Program-made: the position numbers and the translations under genes
In this document: positions 42,756 to 53,500 of the stretch, piece after piece
Layout of the letters: the number at the start of each line of letters is the position of its first letter
Numbering within the stretch: position 1 is the stretch's first letter
Notes under the pieces: generated by a model
Databases searched by the model: none
Seen by the model: the letters and a program-made list of their open reading frames with translations, nothing else
Told to the model about the DNA's origin: nothing
Origin: Bacillus alkalicellulosilyticus
Lineage (GTDB): Bacteria > Bacillota > Bacilli > Bacillales > Bacillaceae_F
NCBI RefSeq assembly: GCF_002019795.1
Contig: NZ_KV917381.1
Coordinates: 1,609,210-1,673,209 of the forward strand
Length of the DNA stretch: 64,000 nt
Reading direction: 5' to 3'

Positions 42756-43469
42756 GTGAGAGAATATTTCACTGTAGAAAGAGGCTTATTTCCATTTGAA
42801 ATGTTTTCCGTATCACACTTTATGGTAGTGGTTCTGTTAGTTGCTTGTTCACTCTTGCTGTTCTTTTACCGGTTTAAAATAAGGCATACCAAGACGAGTT
42901 CCTTCATTAAATATAGTCTTGTGTTTTTATTGGTAGTAAGTGAAGTCAGCTTTCAGCTCTGGTATGTTGTACATGGGCATTGGACGATTCGAAACAATCT
43001 TCCTTTGCAGTTATGCAGCATTTCAATGTATTTAGCTACGTTTATGCTTTTTACAAAAAATAAAACAGTAACGGAAATTACGTTCTTTTTTGGAATAGGT
43101 GGGGCTGTTCAAGCGATGGTTACCCCTGAACTATTTTACGGCTTTCCACATTTTCGTTTTTTTCACTTTTTTATTGCTCATATCGCGATTATACTCGCTT
43201 GTTTACATATGGTTTGGATTCATCAGTTTAGACCAACCTATAAGTCGGTACTTAAAGCGATGCTAGCGTTAAATCTTATTGCAGTCTTTGTATTTATTAT
43301 TAATAAGTTACTGGATACAAACTATATGTTTTTGGCGCAAAAACCTCGTAATCCCACAATTATTGATGTATTAGGCCCGTACCCATGGTATATTCTTTCA
43401 TTAGAAGTAATAGCATTTGTATTGTTCAATCTTATTTACTTCATTTTTAGAGCTAAAAAAAAAGAATAA
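42756..43469 (+). CDS. TIGR02206-family membrane protein (YwaF-like)
   Basis: The 237-residue protein has seven hydrophobic helices and starts at a GTG behind AGGAGGGGG. Characteristic segments are FSVSHFMVVVLLVAC, LPLQLCSISMYLATFMLFTK, HFRFFHFFIAHIAIILACLH and the end DVLGPYPWYILSLEVIAF. These match the TIGR02206 (YwaF) family of unknown function. It follows the GNAT pair by 21 bases and may belong to that operon. Confidence 0.82.
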   Translation: MREYFTVERGLFPFEMFSVSHFMVVVLLVACSLLLFFYRFKIRHTKTSSFIKYSLVFLLVVSEVSFQLWYVVHGHWTIRNNLPLQLCSISMYLATFMLFTKNKTVTEITFFFGIGGAVQAMVTPELFYGFPHFRFFHFFIAHIAIILACLHMVWIHQFRPTYKSVLKAMLALNLIAVFVFIINKLLDTNYMFLAQKPRNPTIIDVLGPYPWYILSLEVIAFVLFNLIYFIFRAKKKE

Positions 43470-43547
43470 AAAGCTGTGACAAGTGGATGCGTTATACTAG
43501 AGATGGTACAATATGTATGGCATTCATCTTAGAAAGGGAGGGTTACG

Positions 43548-44558
43548 ATGAAAAAAAGCATTGAAATAGAAAACACGGTGTTTTCATGGGATAGTGAAAA
43601 AGGTCAAATGAGCTTTGAAGGTCAAGATATCTTTGTATTTTGGATCGAAACAGCAATGAAATCTTTTTTAGATACGATTGAAGAAGTTTCTGGTGATGAT
43701 GCCGCAAGTGTTGTTTTACATACTGCAGGCTTTCGCTTAGGTGAAATTGTTAGTGATTTTTTTAAAAAAGGAGATATTATAGATATCATTCATTATCTAC
43801 CGAATGTGTATTCCGCAGCGGGCTGGGGAAAGGTAGAGATTGTATCCATTGAGGAAGAAACAAAACAAGCTACAATTCGAATAAAAGACAGTTGGGAATA
43901 TAAGATTAATAGGCTACAGGAAAAAACACAAACCGGTTCATTTTTACCTGGACACTGGGCTGGAATATTAACCGGCTTATTTGGTACCAATATCGGTGCG
44001 CAAGTTGTTAAAAGTCAAGTAGTTGGAGATGAATATGATGAGTTTCACTGTTCACCTACAACACAGTCACCAATTGAAAATATTCATGACTATGCTAGAT
44101 TGCAAGAGCAAAAGGAAATTGAGAGATTAGAAGTAATGGTAGCTAAAAGAACGGAAAACCTTACGAATCTTGTAAAAGAGATTTCATCGCCAATTATTCC
44201 AGTTCTTGATAACATAGTAGTGATTCCACTACTTGGAAAATATGATGAAGTACGAGCAAATGATATGATTAATAGTACAATGCAAAACCTACCTAAGTAT
44301 TCAGCTAATTATTTAATCTTGGATTTAACAGGTATGGATGAAGATATAGATGATTATACAGTTTCGTTGATTCAAAATTTAACTGATGCGACAGCATTAT
44401 TGGGAACAAAAAGTGTGCTTGTTGGGATTTCACCTAAGTTAGGAATTAAGTTAACCAAATCACAGTATGATCTGACTGGTATTGAATGTTTTTCCACACT
44501 AAAGCACGCGATTCACTTCTCCCTAGCACAAGAAGGGAAACAAATTATTGGTAAATGA
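43548..44558 (+). CDS. V4R domain-STAS domain regulator
   Basis: The 336-residue protein combines an N-terminal V4R-type ligand-binding domain (about residues 50-175: TAGFRLGEIVSDFFKK, YSAAGWGKVEIVSIEEETKQ, GHWAGILTGLFG) with a coiled-coil linker (EKEIERLEVMVAKRTENL region). A C-terminal STAS domain of the RsbR type follows (IPVLDNIVVIPLLGKYDEVR, LILDLTGMDED, TALLGTKSVLVGISPKLGIK). RsbR co-antagonists sit in stressosomes and control sigma B; here the sensor is V4R, not the usual globin-like domain. GGGAGGG precedes the ATG. Confidence 0.82.
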   Translation: MKKSIEIENTVFSWDSEKGQMSFEGQDIFVFWIETAMKSFLDTIEEVSGDDAASVVLHTAGFRLGEIVSDFFKKGDIIDIIHYLPNVYSAAGWGKVEIVSIEEETKQATIRIKDSWEYKINRLQEKTQTGSFLPGHWAGILTGLFGTNIGAQVVKSQVVGDEYDEFHCSPTTQSPIENIHDYARLQEQKEIERLEVMVAKRTENLTNLVKEISSPIIPVLDNIVVIPLLGKYDEVRANDMINSTMQNLPKYSANYLILDLTGMDEDIDDYTVSLIQNLTDATALLGTKSVLVGISPKLGIKLTKSQYDLTGIECFSTLKHAIHFSLAQEGKQIIGK

Positions 44559-44596
44559 AAAAACCGTTTTACCGTGAGTGAGGTCACACTCTTGGT
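44558..44596 (+). terminator. Terminator after the V4R-STAS gene
   Basis: AAAACCGTTTTACC pairs with GGTAAGACGGTTTT (one G-U pair); the loop contains a smaller GAGTG/CACTC stem. Seven T residues follow. Confidence 0.88.
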
Positions 44597-44719
44597 AAGA
44601 CGGTTTTTTTATGAAAGTTATTCCATGAAGGGCACTGGCTGCGCTCGCTACGCGTCAAATAAAAGAACCCCACTTTTCTTTGACTTTAAATGAGGTAGCG
44701 GCTTCGCTCAGTCCTTTTT

Positions 44720-45709
44720 TTAGAAAACAACGGTGGCTAGCCAGTAGTAATAGGGGATACCGAAAATCAAGTTAAACGGTAATGTTAAACCAAGAGCGGA
44801 ACCTAAGTAAACACCAGAATTGGCTTCTGGCATTGCTTGAGATACCGCTGCAGGTGCAGCGATGTAGGATGCGCTCGCTGTTAATATAGCTAGAATAACG
44901 CTACCGCCCATTGAAAGGCCAATAAGCAACCCGGTAAAAATACCAATGGTACCACCGATAATAGGAAGAATAAACGCAAAGAGGAAAGATACTAATTTTA
45001 AATTTTTGATATCAATTAGACTTTGAGTGGCGACCATTCCCATATGAAGTAGGAAAATACATAATAGACCGTAGAATAAATCTCCAAACAACGGTGTAAT
45101 CAAGGCAAGACCATCTACATGAGCTACAAGCCCGATGATAATCCCCCCTAATAATAAGAAGATACTCTTTCCGAAGAAAGCTTCTTTAAAAACATGCCCT
45201 AAGTTGGTATTTGGATTATCTACAGTATTGTTTTGTTTTTGCGTATATAACTTATAAAAAATAATAGCCGCAATAATTGCAGGACCTTCCATAATGACAA
45301 GAACAGCCGACATGTATCCTTCATATGGAATTGCCATCTTATCAAGAAAGGCAAGCCCAGCTATAAAAGTAACGGCACTTACTGAACCATAATGGGCTGA
45401 TATCGCTAAGGAATCAGTTAACGAAAATTTGAATATCTTATTCACAAAGAAGAAAGCAATTGCCAGCATAATCAGACTTAATAAAATTGCTGCAATTATA
45501 GTTGGTATCATTTCAATGATTGAAACACTTCGAAGCTGTACACCGCCCTTTATTCCAATGGTAAAGAGGATTATCATCGTATAGCCAGAATAAAAAGCAC
45601 TTGGAACTTTTAAGTCGGAGTTTACGATAACCGCAATAATACCCAATAAAAAGAATAAAATCATCGGAGACAGTAAGTTCATATAAGCTATTTCTAACAT
45701 TTGTGCCAT
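44720..45709 (-). CDS. Sodium-dependent bicarbonate permease (SbtA family)
   Basis: The 329-residue protein has ten hydrophobic helices in two inverted halves. SbtA motifs are MILFFLLGIIAVIVNSDLKV, SLAISAHYGSVSAVTFIAGL with the ion-binding region, and TASASYIAAPAAVSQAMPEA in the second half. SbtA imports bicarbonate with Na+. AGGTGA precedes the ATG. No SbtB-type PII protein is adjacent. Downstream lie palindromic fragments (GGCTTCGCTCA) but no clear terminator. Confidence 0.85.
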   Translation of the reverse strand: MAQMLEIAYMNLLSPMILFFLLGIIAVIVNSDLKVPSAFYSGYTMIILFTIGIKGGVQLRSVSIIEMIPTIIAAILLSLIMLAIAFFFVNKIFKFSLTDSLAISAHYGSVSAVTFIAGLAFLDKMAIPYEGYMSAVLVIMEGPAIIAAIIFYKLYTQKQNNTVDNPNTNLGHVFKEAFFGKSIFLLLGGIIIGLVAHVDGLALITPLFGDLFYGLLCIFLLHMGMVATQSLIDIKNLKLVSFLFAFILPIIGGTIGIFTGLLIGLSMGGSVILAILTASASYIAAPAAVSQAMPEANSGVYLGSALGLTLPFNLIFGIPYYYWLATVVF

Positions 45710-46002
45710 AAAATCACCTATCTTTATGTATAGTAGTAAGACATTATCTATTAATCATAATATATCAGTTGTAGGACAAGCAATAAAAAGATACTATTTA
45801 GACTGTCAGGTTATCTCACTATATATGTATAAAACTAAAATAAAGAGACAAAAGGAAAAAAAAAACGAGGCCACTGAAAAAGTCCCCTGTACAGAAGAAA
45901 GCGTCGTTTCTTCAAAAAAGTTTTAGCGTTCCAAATACAAACTAAAAAGAATTATGAAGCTACTGTGATTACCTCATTAGCTTTGGAGTAGTAGTAACTA
46001 TC
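45710..46002. other. Intergenic region with a CCACTGAAAAAGT copy
   Basis: This AT-rich gap between the divergent start of the bicarbonate permease and the end of thiC has no credible gene. It contains one CCACTGAAAAAGT element at about 45871-45883, the same unit as in the B12 operon repeat block. Its palindromic partner is lost here. Confidence 0.5.
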
Positions 46003-46046
46003 CAAAAAAAGACGCCTTACATTCAAATGTTGAATGTAAAGGCATC
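46003..46046 (-). terminator. Terminator of thiC
   Basis: On the minus strand GATGCCTTTACATTCAA-cat-TTGAATGTAAGGCGTC forms a 16-17-bp stem with one bulge, followed by TTTTTTT. Confidence 0.92.
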
Positions 46047-46085
46047 TTTAAATTTGTGAAAATGACTTTCAGATAATCTCTTGTT

Positions 46086-47870
<1,785 letters not shown>

Positions 47871-47948
47871 CTATTATTTTATTGAACTGATAAAGGAGGA
47901 GGGAATCCAAATGGAGTATCTGCCCGTGAAAAAAGCATCATAAAGACA

Positions 47949-47971
47949 GAAAAAGACCGCTAGCTGCGGTC
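47949..47971 (-). terminator. Riboswitch-controlled terminator upstream of thiC
   Basis: On the minus strand GACCGC-agcta-GCGGTC is followed by TTTTT. Its central GCTAGCGG also occurs at the 3' end of the TPP aptamer (GCTAGCGGAGGG), a self-complementary segment that could compete in folding. Confidence 0.88.
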
Positions 47972-48012
47972 AAAATCTGTCCAATTAGACAGATATATTG
48001 TGGAATAAAGTT

Positions 48013-48105
48013 AATCCCTCCGCTAGCATTACCTAGATCAGGTTCACCGGTCGATAACAGTATCAGTTATCCTCTCAGCTCGTTGCTCAAGCTCCCGTTT
48101 ACAAA
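48013..48105 (-). promoter_or_regulatory. TPP riboswitch (thi-box)
   Basis: On the minus strand the conserved parts appear in order: CGGGAGCTTGAGC, CTGAGAGG, a GATAACTGATACTGTTATC extension, then GAACCTGATCTAGGTAATGC and GCGGAGGGA. This is the thiamine pyrophosphate aptamer. With the terminator behind it, thiamine pyrophosphate should end transcription before thiC. Confidence 0.96.
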
Positions 48106-48262
48106 TTGTTTTGTACAGGAAACACAATATCATATGAGGGAATTGTTGGCAATAGATAAATAGATTTTCATTTAAAAAGATAAAGATACTGAAAAATAAT
48201 TCCTAAAGTAGCAACAAAAACAATAGTCATTTTGTAAAAAAATTTATATAATCAAGAAAGGA

Positions 48263-48400
48263 ATGAAGATTATTAGTTTTTACGATTACGGATTCGGGTA
48301 TGTAACAAAAAACGACCATATCGAAGATTACGTGATGGATCGAATACAATTAAAAGACTATTGGTTGCTAATTATCCTCAGTACGATAAATGAAGCATAG
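48263..48400 (+). CDS. Possible small protein
   Basis: A 45-codon frame starts MKIISFYDYGFGYVTKNDHI and ends LLIILSTINEA. AGAAAGGA lies directly before the ATG, closer than ideal. The composition is protein-like rather than random, yet no family is recognisable. It could be the remnant N-terminus of a longer gene. The rest of the 400-base gap between the thiamine riboswitch and the aspartokinase gene is AT-rich, without a visible lysine riboswitch. Confidence 0.3.
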   Translation: MKIISFYDYGFGYVTKNDHIEDYVMDRIQLKDYWLLIILSTINEA

Positions 48401-48507
48401 AGCGAGCACATCCCGTTATAGGAGCTTTGCAAGAAATAATTGCCTATGATAAATTTATAAATGTTCATTACCGGTCAGAAAAATTAAATAGGAGTTGGAG
48501 AACACAC

Positions 48508-49875
48508 ATGAAAGTTGCTAAGTTTGGTGGATCATCAGTTGCGAGTGCAGAACAAATTAGAAAGGTTGCTAGTATTATAGAAGCAGACTCAGAGCGAAAA
48601 ATCGTTGTCGTTTCTGCTCCAGGGAAACGTACAAGTGATGATACAAAAGTTACCGACCTTTTAATCAAGTTGGGTGAAACGATGATTGAAAAAGGGGCTG
48701 CAGAAAAAGAATTACAAGCTGTAATTGCTCGTTATGAAAGTATTGCGCAAGGGCTAGAGTTAGGTCAGGAAATCGTTGATACGATTGCAAAAGACCTTCA
48801 GGACAGAGTCGCCTTTGACCGTAGTCATACAGGAAAGTTTATGGACCAAATCAAAGCAAGTGGGGAAGATAATAACGCAAAATTAATTGCAGCTTATTTC
48901 CAAAGCAAAGGTATGAATGCGGAATATGTTAATCCTCAAGAAGCTGGGCTTTTCGTAAGTGATGAGCCAGGAAATGCACAAGTGTTACCAGAAAGTTACG
49001 ACCATTTAAATCGTCTGCGTGAACGAGATGGTGTTTTGGTTTTTCCAGGATTTTTCGGATATTCTCCTGAAGGGACACTAGTTACATTCCCTCGTGGGGG
49101 TTCAGATATTACAGGATCAATTTTAGCTGCTGGGGTAGATGCTGAGTTATATGAAAACTTTACAGACGTGGATTCTGTGTTTGCAGCAAACCCAAATGTT
49201 GTTGAACAACCTGCGGAGATTAAGAAAATGACCTATCGTGAAATGCGTGAGTTGTCTTATGCTGGATTCTCAGTGTTTCATGATGAAGCGTTAATTCCAG
49301 CATTCCGTAAATCAATTCCGGTATGTGTGAAGAACACAAACAACCCACAAGCACCAGGCACGATGATTATCGCTGAAAGAGATTGCTTCGTTAATCCAGT
49401 TATCGGGATTGCATCAGATTCAGGCTTTTGTACCATTTTTGTTCGTAAGTACTTAATGAATCGTGAAATTGGTTTCGGTCGCAAATTACTTCAAATTATT
49501 GAGGATGAAGGAATTTCTTACGAGCATATCCCTTCAGGAATTGATGATACATCGGTTATTCTTCATGAAGACCAATTAGATGGAGAAAAAGAACTTCGAA
49601 TCATTACTAGAATTAAGAAAGAGCTTGAAGTCGATGATGTCTACGTTGAGCGAAACTTTGCAATGATTATGATTGTTGGTGAAGGTATGCATAACACAGT
49701 AGGAATTGCTTCACGTGCAACGTCTGCTTTATCTAAAGCAGGAGTTAACATAGAGATGATTAACCAAGGGTCTTCTGAGGTAAGTTTAGTATTCGGTATC
49801 CACCAACAAGATGCAGATGAGGCAGTCCGTTCATTGTATGCTGAATTCTTTGGGTCAAAAACTGGACTTGAATAA
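48508..49875 (+). CDS. thrD: Aspartate kinase (aspartokinase III, YclM/ThrD type)
   Basis: The enzyme phosphorylates aspartate, the first step to lysine, threonine and methionine. The 455-residue protein starts MKVAKFGGSSVASAEQIRKV at the ATG at 48508 (GGAG eight bases upstream) and has VVVSAPGKRTSDDTKVTDLL and FPRGGSDITGSILAAGVDAE. Two ACT domains lie at the C-terminus (VRKYLMNREIGFGRKLLQII; GEGMHNTVGIASRATSALSK). The KFGGSSVAS start and length match B. subtilis YclM (ThrD) rather than DapG or LysC. A rho-independent terminator follows. Confidence 0.93.
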   Translation: MKVAKFGGSSVASAEQIRKVASIIEADSERKIVVVSAPGKRTSDDTKVTDLLIKLGETMIEKGAAEKELQAVIARYESIAQGLELGQEIVDTIAKDLQDRVAFDRSHTGKFMDQIKASGEDNNAKLIAAYFQSKGMNAEYVNPQEAGLFVSDEPGNAQVLPESYDHLNRLRERDGVLVFPGFFGYSPEGTLVTFPRGGSDITGSILAAGVDAELYENFTDVDSVFAANPNVVEQPAEIKKMTYREMRELSYAGFSVFHDEALIPAFRKSIPVCVKNTNNPQAPGTMIIAERDCFVNPVIGIASDSGFCTIFVRKYLMNREIGFGRKLLQIIEDEGISYEHIPSGIDDTSVILHEDQLDGEKELRIITRIKKELEVDDVYVERNFAMIMIVGEGMHNTVGIASRATSALSKAGVNIEMINQGSSEVSLVFGIHQQDADEAVRSLYAEFFGSKTGLE

Positions 49876-49943
49876 GATAAGATTTTATACGTTTACTTTG
49901 TAAATAAATAGGAAACTGGGAAATTACTAGTTTCAAATCATTT

Positions 49944-49990
49944 AAGCCAAATTCACTGGGAACAAATACCTTTTGAATTTGGCTTATTTT
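49944..49990 (+). terminator. Terminator of the aspartokinase gene
   Basis: TAAGCCAAATTC (49944-49955) pairs with GAATTTGGCTTA (49976-49987) around a 20-base loop, followed by TTTTG. Confidence 0.8.
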
Positions 49991-50076
49991 GTCGAAAAAA
50001 GTATTGTTAGAACTTAAGTCCTATAGTAGAATGTTTTAATAGGAAACTTTTAATAGTAAAGTCGGAGGGAAGTATA

Positions 50077-51537
50077 GTGGAGAATACTAACGTACAACAA
50101 CAGAGTTTAAGAGATAAAAACAGCGTGATGTTTATATTGCTAGTTATTATGGTTGCAATTTCAATAGGGTCAGTTTTTGGCTTTAATCTTGATTTAATGA
50201 TGAGTGTGTTTATGATTGCTGGTGGTTTAAGTATCTTATCAGTCATCGGGTTTTTACATTTTACCAAAAGATATACAACTGCGATTCCCTATATAGCAGT
50301 TATCTCAAATATAGCTTTAACGTTTCCAAGCATTTTTTCAAATATTGATATTGGTTCAGCAAATTTATTTTTCTTTTTACTTGTTTTATCTGCTTTTTAT
50401 TTAGAGAAAAAAGTGTATCTTGTAGGAGTTACAATAACGACAATTTCTATGGCTACATTTGCCGTATTACATGGCTTTGATGAAGCGATGATTGGTTATA
50501 TCGTTATTTATGTCTTAGTCGCAATCCCTATTTCTCTAATGATTAAAATTGCAAATAAAACGAATCAAAAAATCGAACAGCTTCACGGTCAAATGGCAGA
50601 GACATTGGATGCAGAGCAGAAGCGACGAAATCATCTTCAGCAAAGTGGGAAAGTTATTTCTGATAAATTAGGAAATATTGAAAAAGAGTCACAACAAAAC
50701 TTGATCTCAATGACTGAAATTAATACTGCCGTACAAGAAGTTACTGCAGGAACGGAAACTCAAACCGAATCCGTGAATTCGATTTTAGGTGCGATTGAGC
50801 AAACAAATAATCTAGCTAAAGATATGTTAGTGCAAGTAGAGCAATTGCGTATGCACAGTGAAAATGTAGAGGGTAACTCACGAGATGGTTCAGAACAGGT
50901 AAGTCAGTTAGACCATCGCGTTGTCTCGTTCCAACAGCTCATTGATAATATGGCTGTTGAAATGAAAAACTTAAGTTCGAGAATCAGTCAATCTCTTCAT
51001 TCACTACATTCGATTCAAGAAATTACAGCACAAACCAACTTATTAGCATTAAATGCTTCCATTGAGGCAGCAAGAGCTGGAGAAAGCGGGAAAGGTTTTT
51101 CTGTTGTCGCTTCAGAAATTCGTAAATTAGCAGAAACAACAGAAAAGACAGCTTTAGAGATTTCAAACAACCTAACGGATATCGAATCAAGTAATCAACA
51201 AACACAACAACAAATGGAAACCATTTCTTCTGAAATGAAGTTAAATATCGATTCCACAAAGAAAACAAAGAATGCTTTTACAAATATTGATGAAGCAATT
51301 GATGCACTATTAACGGAATTTAAAAACTTTACTGACATTGCGACACAAATCGGTTCAAATACAAATGTAATCGAATCGTCAGTGAATGATTTTGCGGCAG
51401 TTCTTCAACAATCAACAGCATCACTAGAACAAGTTTCTGCTACTGTACAAAACCAGTCGGTCAGCAACAAAAACTTAAATGAGACAATTAAAGAAACAAA
51501 CACGGAATTAGCAAACTTAACAAATGCAAATTCATAA
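50077..51537 (+). CDS. Methyl-accepting chemotaxis protein
   Basis: The 486-residue receptor begins at a GTG behind GGAGGG. Residues 18-165 form about six membrane helices with almost no extracellular loops, so the input is likely sensed in the membrane. There is no obvious HAMP domain. The signalling domain (residues 200-486) has the conserved hairpin tip [20 protein letters not shown] followed by [20 protein letters not shown]. This 6TM-MCP design recalls aerotaxis-like or membrane-state receptors. A terminator follows. Confidence 0.9.
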   Translation: MENTNVQQQSLRDKNSVMFILLVIMVAISIGSVFGFNLDLMMSVFMIAGGLSILSVIGFLHFTKRYTTAIPYIAVISNIALTFPSIFSNIDIGSANLFFFLLVLSAFYLEKKVYLVGVTITTISMATFAVLHGFDEAMIGYIVIYVLVAIPISLMIKIANKTNQKIEQLHGQMAETLDAEQKRRNHLQQSGKVISDKLGNIEKESQQNLISMTEINTAVQEVTAGTETQTESVNSILGAIEQTNNLAKDMLVQVEQLRMHSENVEGNSRDGSEQVSQLDHRVVSFQQLIDNMAVEMKNLSSRISQSLHSLHSIQEITAQTNLLALNASIEAARAGESGKGFSVVASEIRKLAETTEKTALEISNNLTDIESSNQQTQQQMETISSEMKLNIDSTKKTKNAFTNIDEAIDALLTEFKNFTDIATQIGSNTNVIESSVNDFAAVLQQSTASLEQVSATVQNQSVSNKNLNETIKETNTELANLTNANS

Positions 51538-51548
51538 CATCAGCTAAT

Positions 51549-51598
51549 AGGCTGTGATAAAAGGTTGTTTAAGACCTTTTGTCACAGTCTTTTTTTTT
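51549..51598 (+). terminator. Terminator of the chemoreceptor gene (GGGTGAGACAAAAGGT family)
   Basis: AGGCTGTGATAAAAGGT pairs with ACCTTTTGTCACAGTCT, with two G-U or mismatched positions, followed by eight T residues. It is a diverged member of the dispersed hairpin family. Confidence 0.9.
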
Positions 51599-52262
51599 CA
51601 AAGATGGCTTTGCGGTTTTACTGATTGTTACAGTTTAATATTTTCTACAAGAGGAAAAAATCAAAGAATAAAAGTGTCCGAATGCTCATAAATGAGTGGT
51701 ATGTATATAAAAAAATGGTTATGTAATAGAACTTGAATGGTGTCGCACAGTGTAAAAAACTCTCCTAATAATCTTCTATTTTCGTCATAGTATGTTCCTC
51801 ATTAAGAATGACAATTTCCAATTACCGTATAGGAGTAAAGTTTTATTTTTTTTGGATAAAATGTAAGTCGAAACCGTGTCTTAAGTAATATTGTAATAAC
51901 TGGAAGCTGATGGTAGAATTTTAAGGTGTTAAAAGTAGTAGTTTGTTTAGCTTATTCACTATAATTAACTTTCTGTTATAAATGAGTGAAAAAATTGTAA
52001 TGGTATGAAATGAATTAATCGAATATTGTGATATATGATAATTGCTTCTGGCTTGTTCTTTATAAAGGTTTAACGGGTCTTTTTTCTATGTTTTTAAATG
52101 TAAAAAAATTGATTATAGATCGGAGCGAAGTTATCGTTTTTGTTTTCCATAACTCTCGCGAACACCCCCCTTTCTTTCAGTCCAGTTTGTTTATCATACC
52201 CTTTCCAAAAATAGGGAAAATATATTGTTGGTTCTAAAGACCCAATTACAAGGAGGTTTTTT
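51599..52262 (+). other. Long AT-rich leader of the Tad locus
   Basis: No credible gene is visible in these 660 bases. Near the end are a hairpin AGTTAT-cgtttttgttttcc-ATAACT with flanking GCGA/TCGC, a CCCT/AGGG stem at about 52200-52220 and a GGTTCT/GACCC segment, before AGGAGG at 52253. They suggest a structured 5' leader, but no known riboswitch class is recognisable. A small ACTT-rich hairpin fragment (GATGGCTTTGCGG) follows the chemoreceptor terminator. Confidence 0.4.
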
Positions 52263-52358
52263 ATGAAATCGCAAAAAGTAAGAATTACAATTATTTTACT
52301 TGTATTTTCATTAGTTTTAATCCTTGGTGGAGTATTAAAACTAGCTGAAATCATCTAG
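52263..52358 (+). CDS. 31-residue single-helix membrane protein
   Basis: The ATG follows a perfect AGGAGG at six bases. The product is a short basic start (MKSQKVR), one hydrophobic helix (ITIILLVFSLVLILGGVL) and KLAEII. Twenty-three bases separate it from tadZ, so it is likely part of the Tad operon. It resembles the N-terminal anchor of CpaB/RcpC proteins, whose SAF domain is missing from this locus. It may be a remnant of cpaB or a genuine small subunit. Confidence 0.6.
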   Translation: MKSQKVRITIILLVFSLVLILGGVLKLAEII

Positions 52359-52381
52359 CACGATGAAGGGAGTGTTCCATT

Positions 52382-53500
52382 ATGAAAAAAATAAGTCTAC
52401 TTATTATGGACAAAGATTCAGATTATATTGAGTCGGTTGCTCATTATTTACGAAACTCGGAATTTGCTTCTAAATTTGAGGTGAAATTATTTACACAGCA
52501 GTCATCTTTAGACCAATTTTTACAAACAGGAGCCCGTGTTCATATTTTACTAGGTTCGACACAAATGCTGCCTGAATCGTTCGATGCTACCGTTGATGTT
52601 GTCATCGGTCTTGAAGAAAGCATGTACGCAGATGAACGTGATTTTCCAATTATCTTTAAATACCAACCGCTTGCCCAACTGTTTTCAAAGGTTCTTTCTA
52701 TTTATTATGAGCGTCATGGAAAAGCCCCTAAAAAAATACTCACGGGAGAGGAAAATACAGAAATTATTTCTGTATACTCAGCGTCAGGTGGTACGGGTAA
52801 AACGACATCCGCATTACATGTCGCTAAAGCACTAGCGGACCAGGAGTATCGTGTCTTTTATTTAAATTTAGAATTAATAAATTCAACCGCTTTGTTTTTT
52901 GCTGGTGAGGAAGATAATGTATCTGCTCCTATTTTATATTATCTAAAAACGAGTACCGAGCAGTTGCCGATGAAAATTGAAGCATTAAAAAAATATGACG
53001 ACGATTTAGGAGTCGATGTTTTTCGAATGTTGCCAAGTGCTGAAGAGATGTTAGATTTGACGAGAGAACAAACAGAGCTTCTCTTACAAACGCTCTATGA
53101 TTCTGGAAACTATGATTACATTATCGTAGACCTTGATATGGGGATTAGCCCGTGTGTATTAGCGACATTAGCTAAATCTTATCATGTCTTATGGTTAGTC
53201 AATTATGATGTGCAAAGCTTTTATAAAACAGGGTCATTACTTGAAGAACTCCATTCTATCTTACAAGACGGTGATTTTAGAGAAAAGGTAAGTATTGTGT
53301 TAAATCGCTATATGGGGAGCATCCCTGATGAGTTTGCTGATTTTGACTTGGACATTGAGGCGTATTTACCATACGTCCCAGAGTGGAAAGAAATCAAAGA
53401 TGTAAACCAACTGTTGTCCACACCGATTTTTGCTGAATACATTCAAAAAATGATACAAACACTTATTGAAAAATCAAGAGGTGTTGAATATGCAAATTGA
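52382..53500 (+). CDS. tadZ: Tad locus localisation ATPase TadZ/CpaE
   Basis: The 372-residue protein has an atypical receiver-like N-terminal domain (residues 1-115, ISLLIMDKDSDYIESVAHYL) and a MinD/ParA-like ATPase (residues 125-350) with the P-loop YSASGGTGKTTSALHVAKAL and YIIVDLDMGISPCVL. TadZ positions the pilus machinery at the membrane. The downstream ATPase gene starts inside its last codons. Confidence 0.88.
   Translation: MKKISLLIMDKDSDYIESVAHYLRNSEFASKFEVKLFTQQSSLDQFLQTGARVHILLGSTQMLPESFDATVDVVIGLEESMYADERDFPIIFKYQPLAQLFSKVLSIYYERHGKAPKKILTGEENTEIISVYSASGGTGKTTSALHVAKALADQEYRVFYLNLELINSTALFFAGEEDNVSAPILYYLKTSTEQLPMKIEALKKYDDDLGVDVFRMLPSAEEMLDLTREQTELLLQTLYDSGNYDYIIVDLDMGISPCVLATLAKSYHVLWLVNYDVQSFYKTGSLLEELHSILQDGDFREKVSIVLNRYMGSIPDEFADFDLDIEAYLPYVPEWKEIKDVNQLLSTPIFAEYIQKMIQTLIEKSRGVEYAN

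Noticed and set aside
52028-52237. 69-codon frame in the leader of the Tad locus
   Set aside because: Weak start context, Phe/Ile-rich composition expected of AT-rich DNA, and it spans hairpin sequences.
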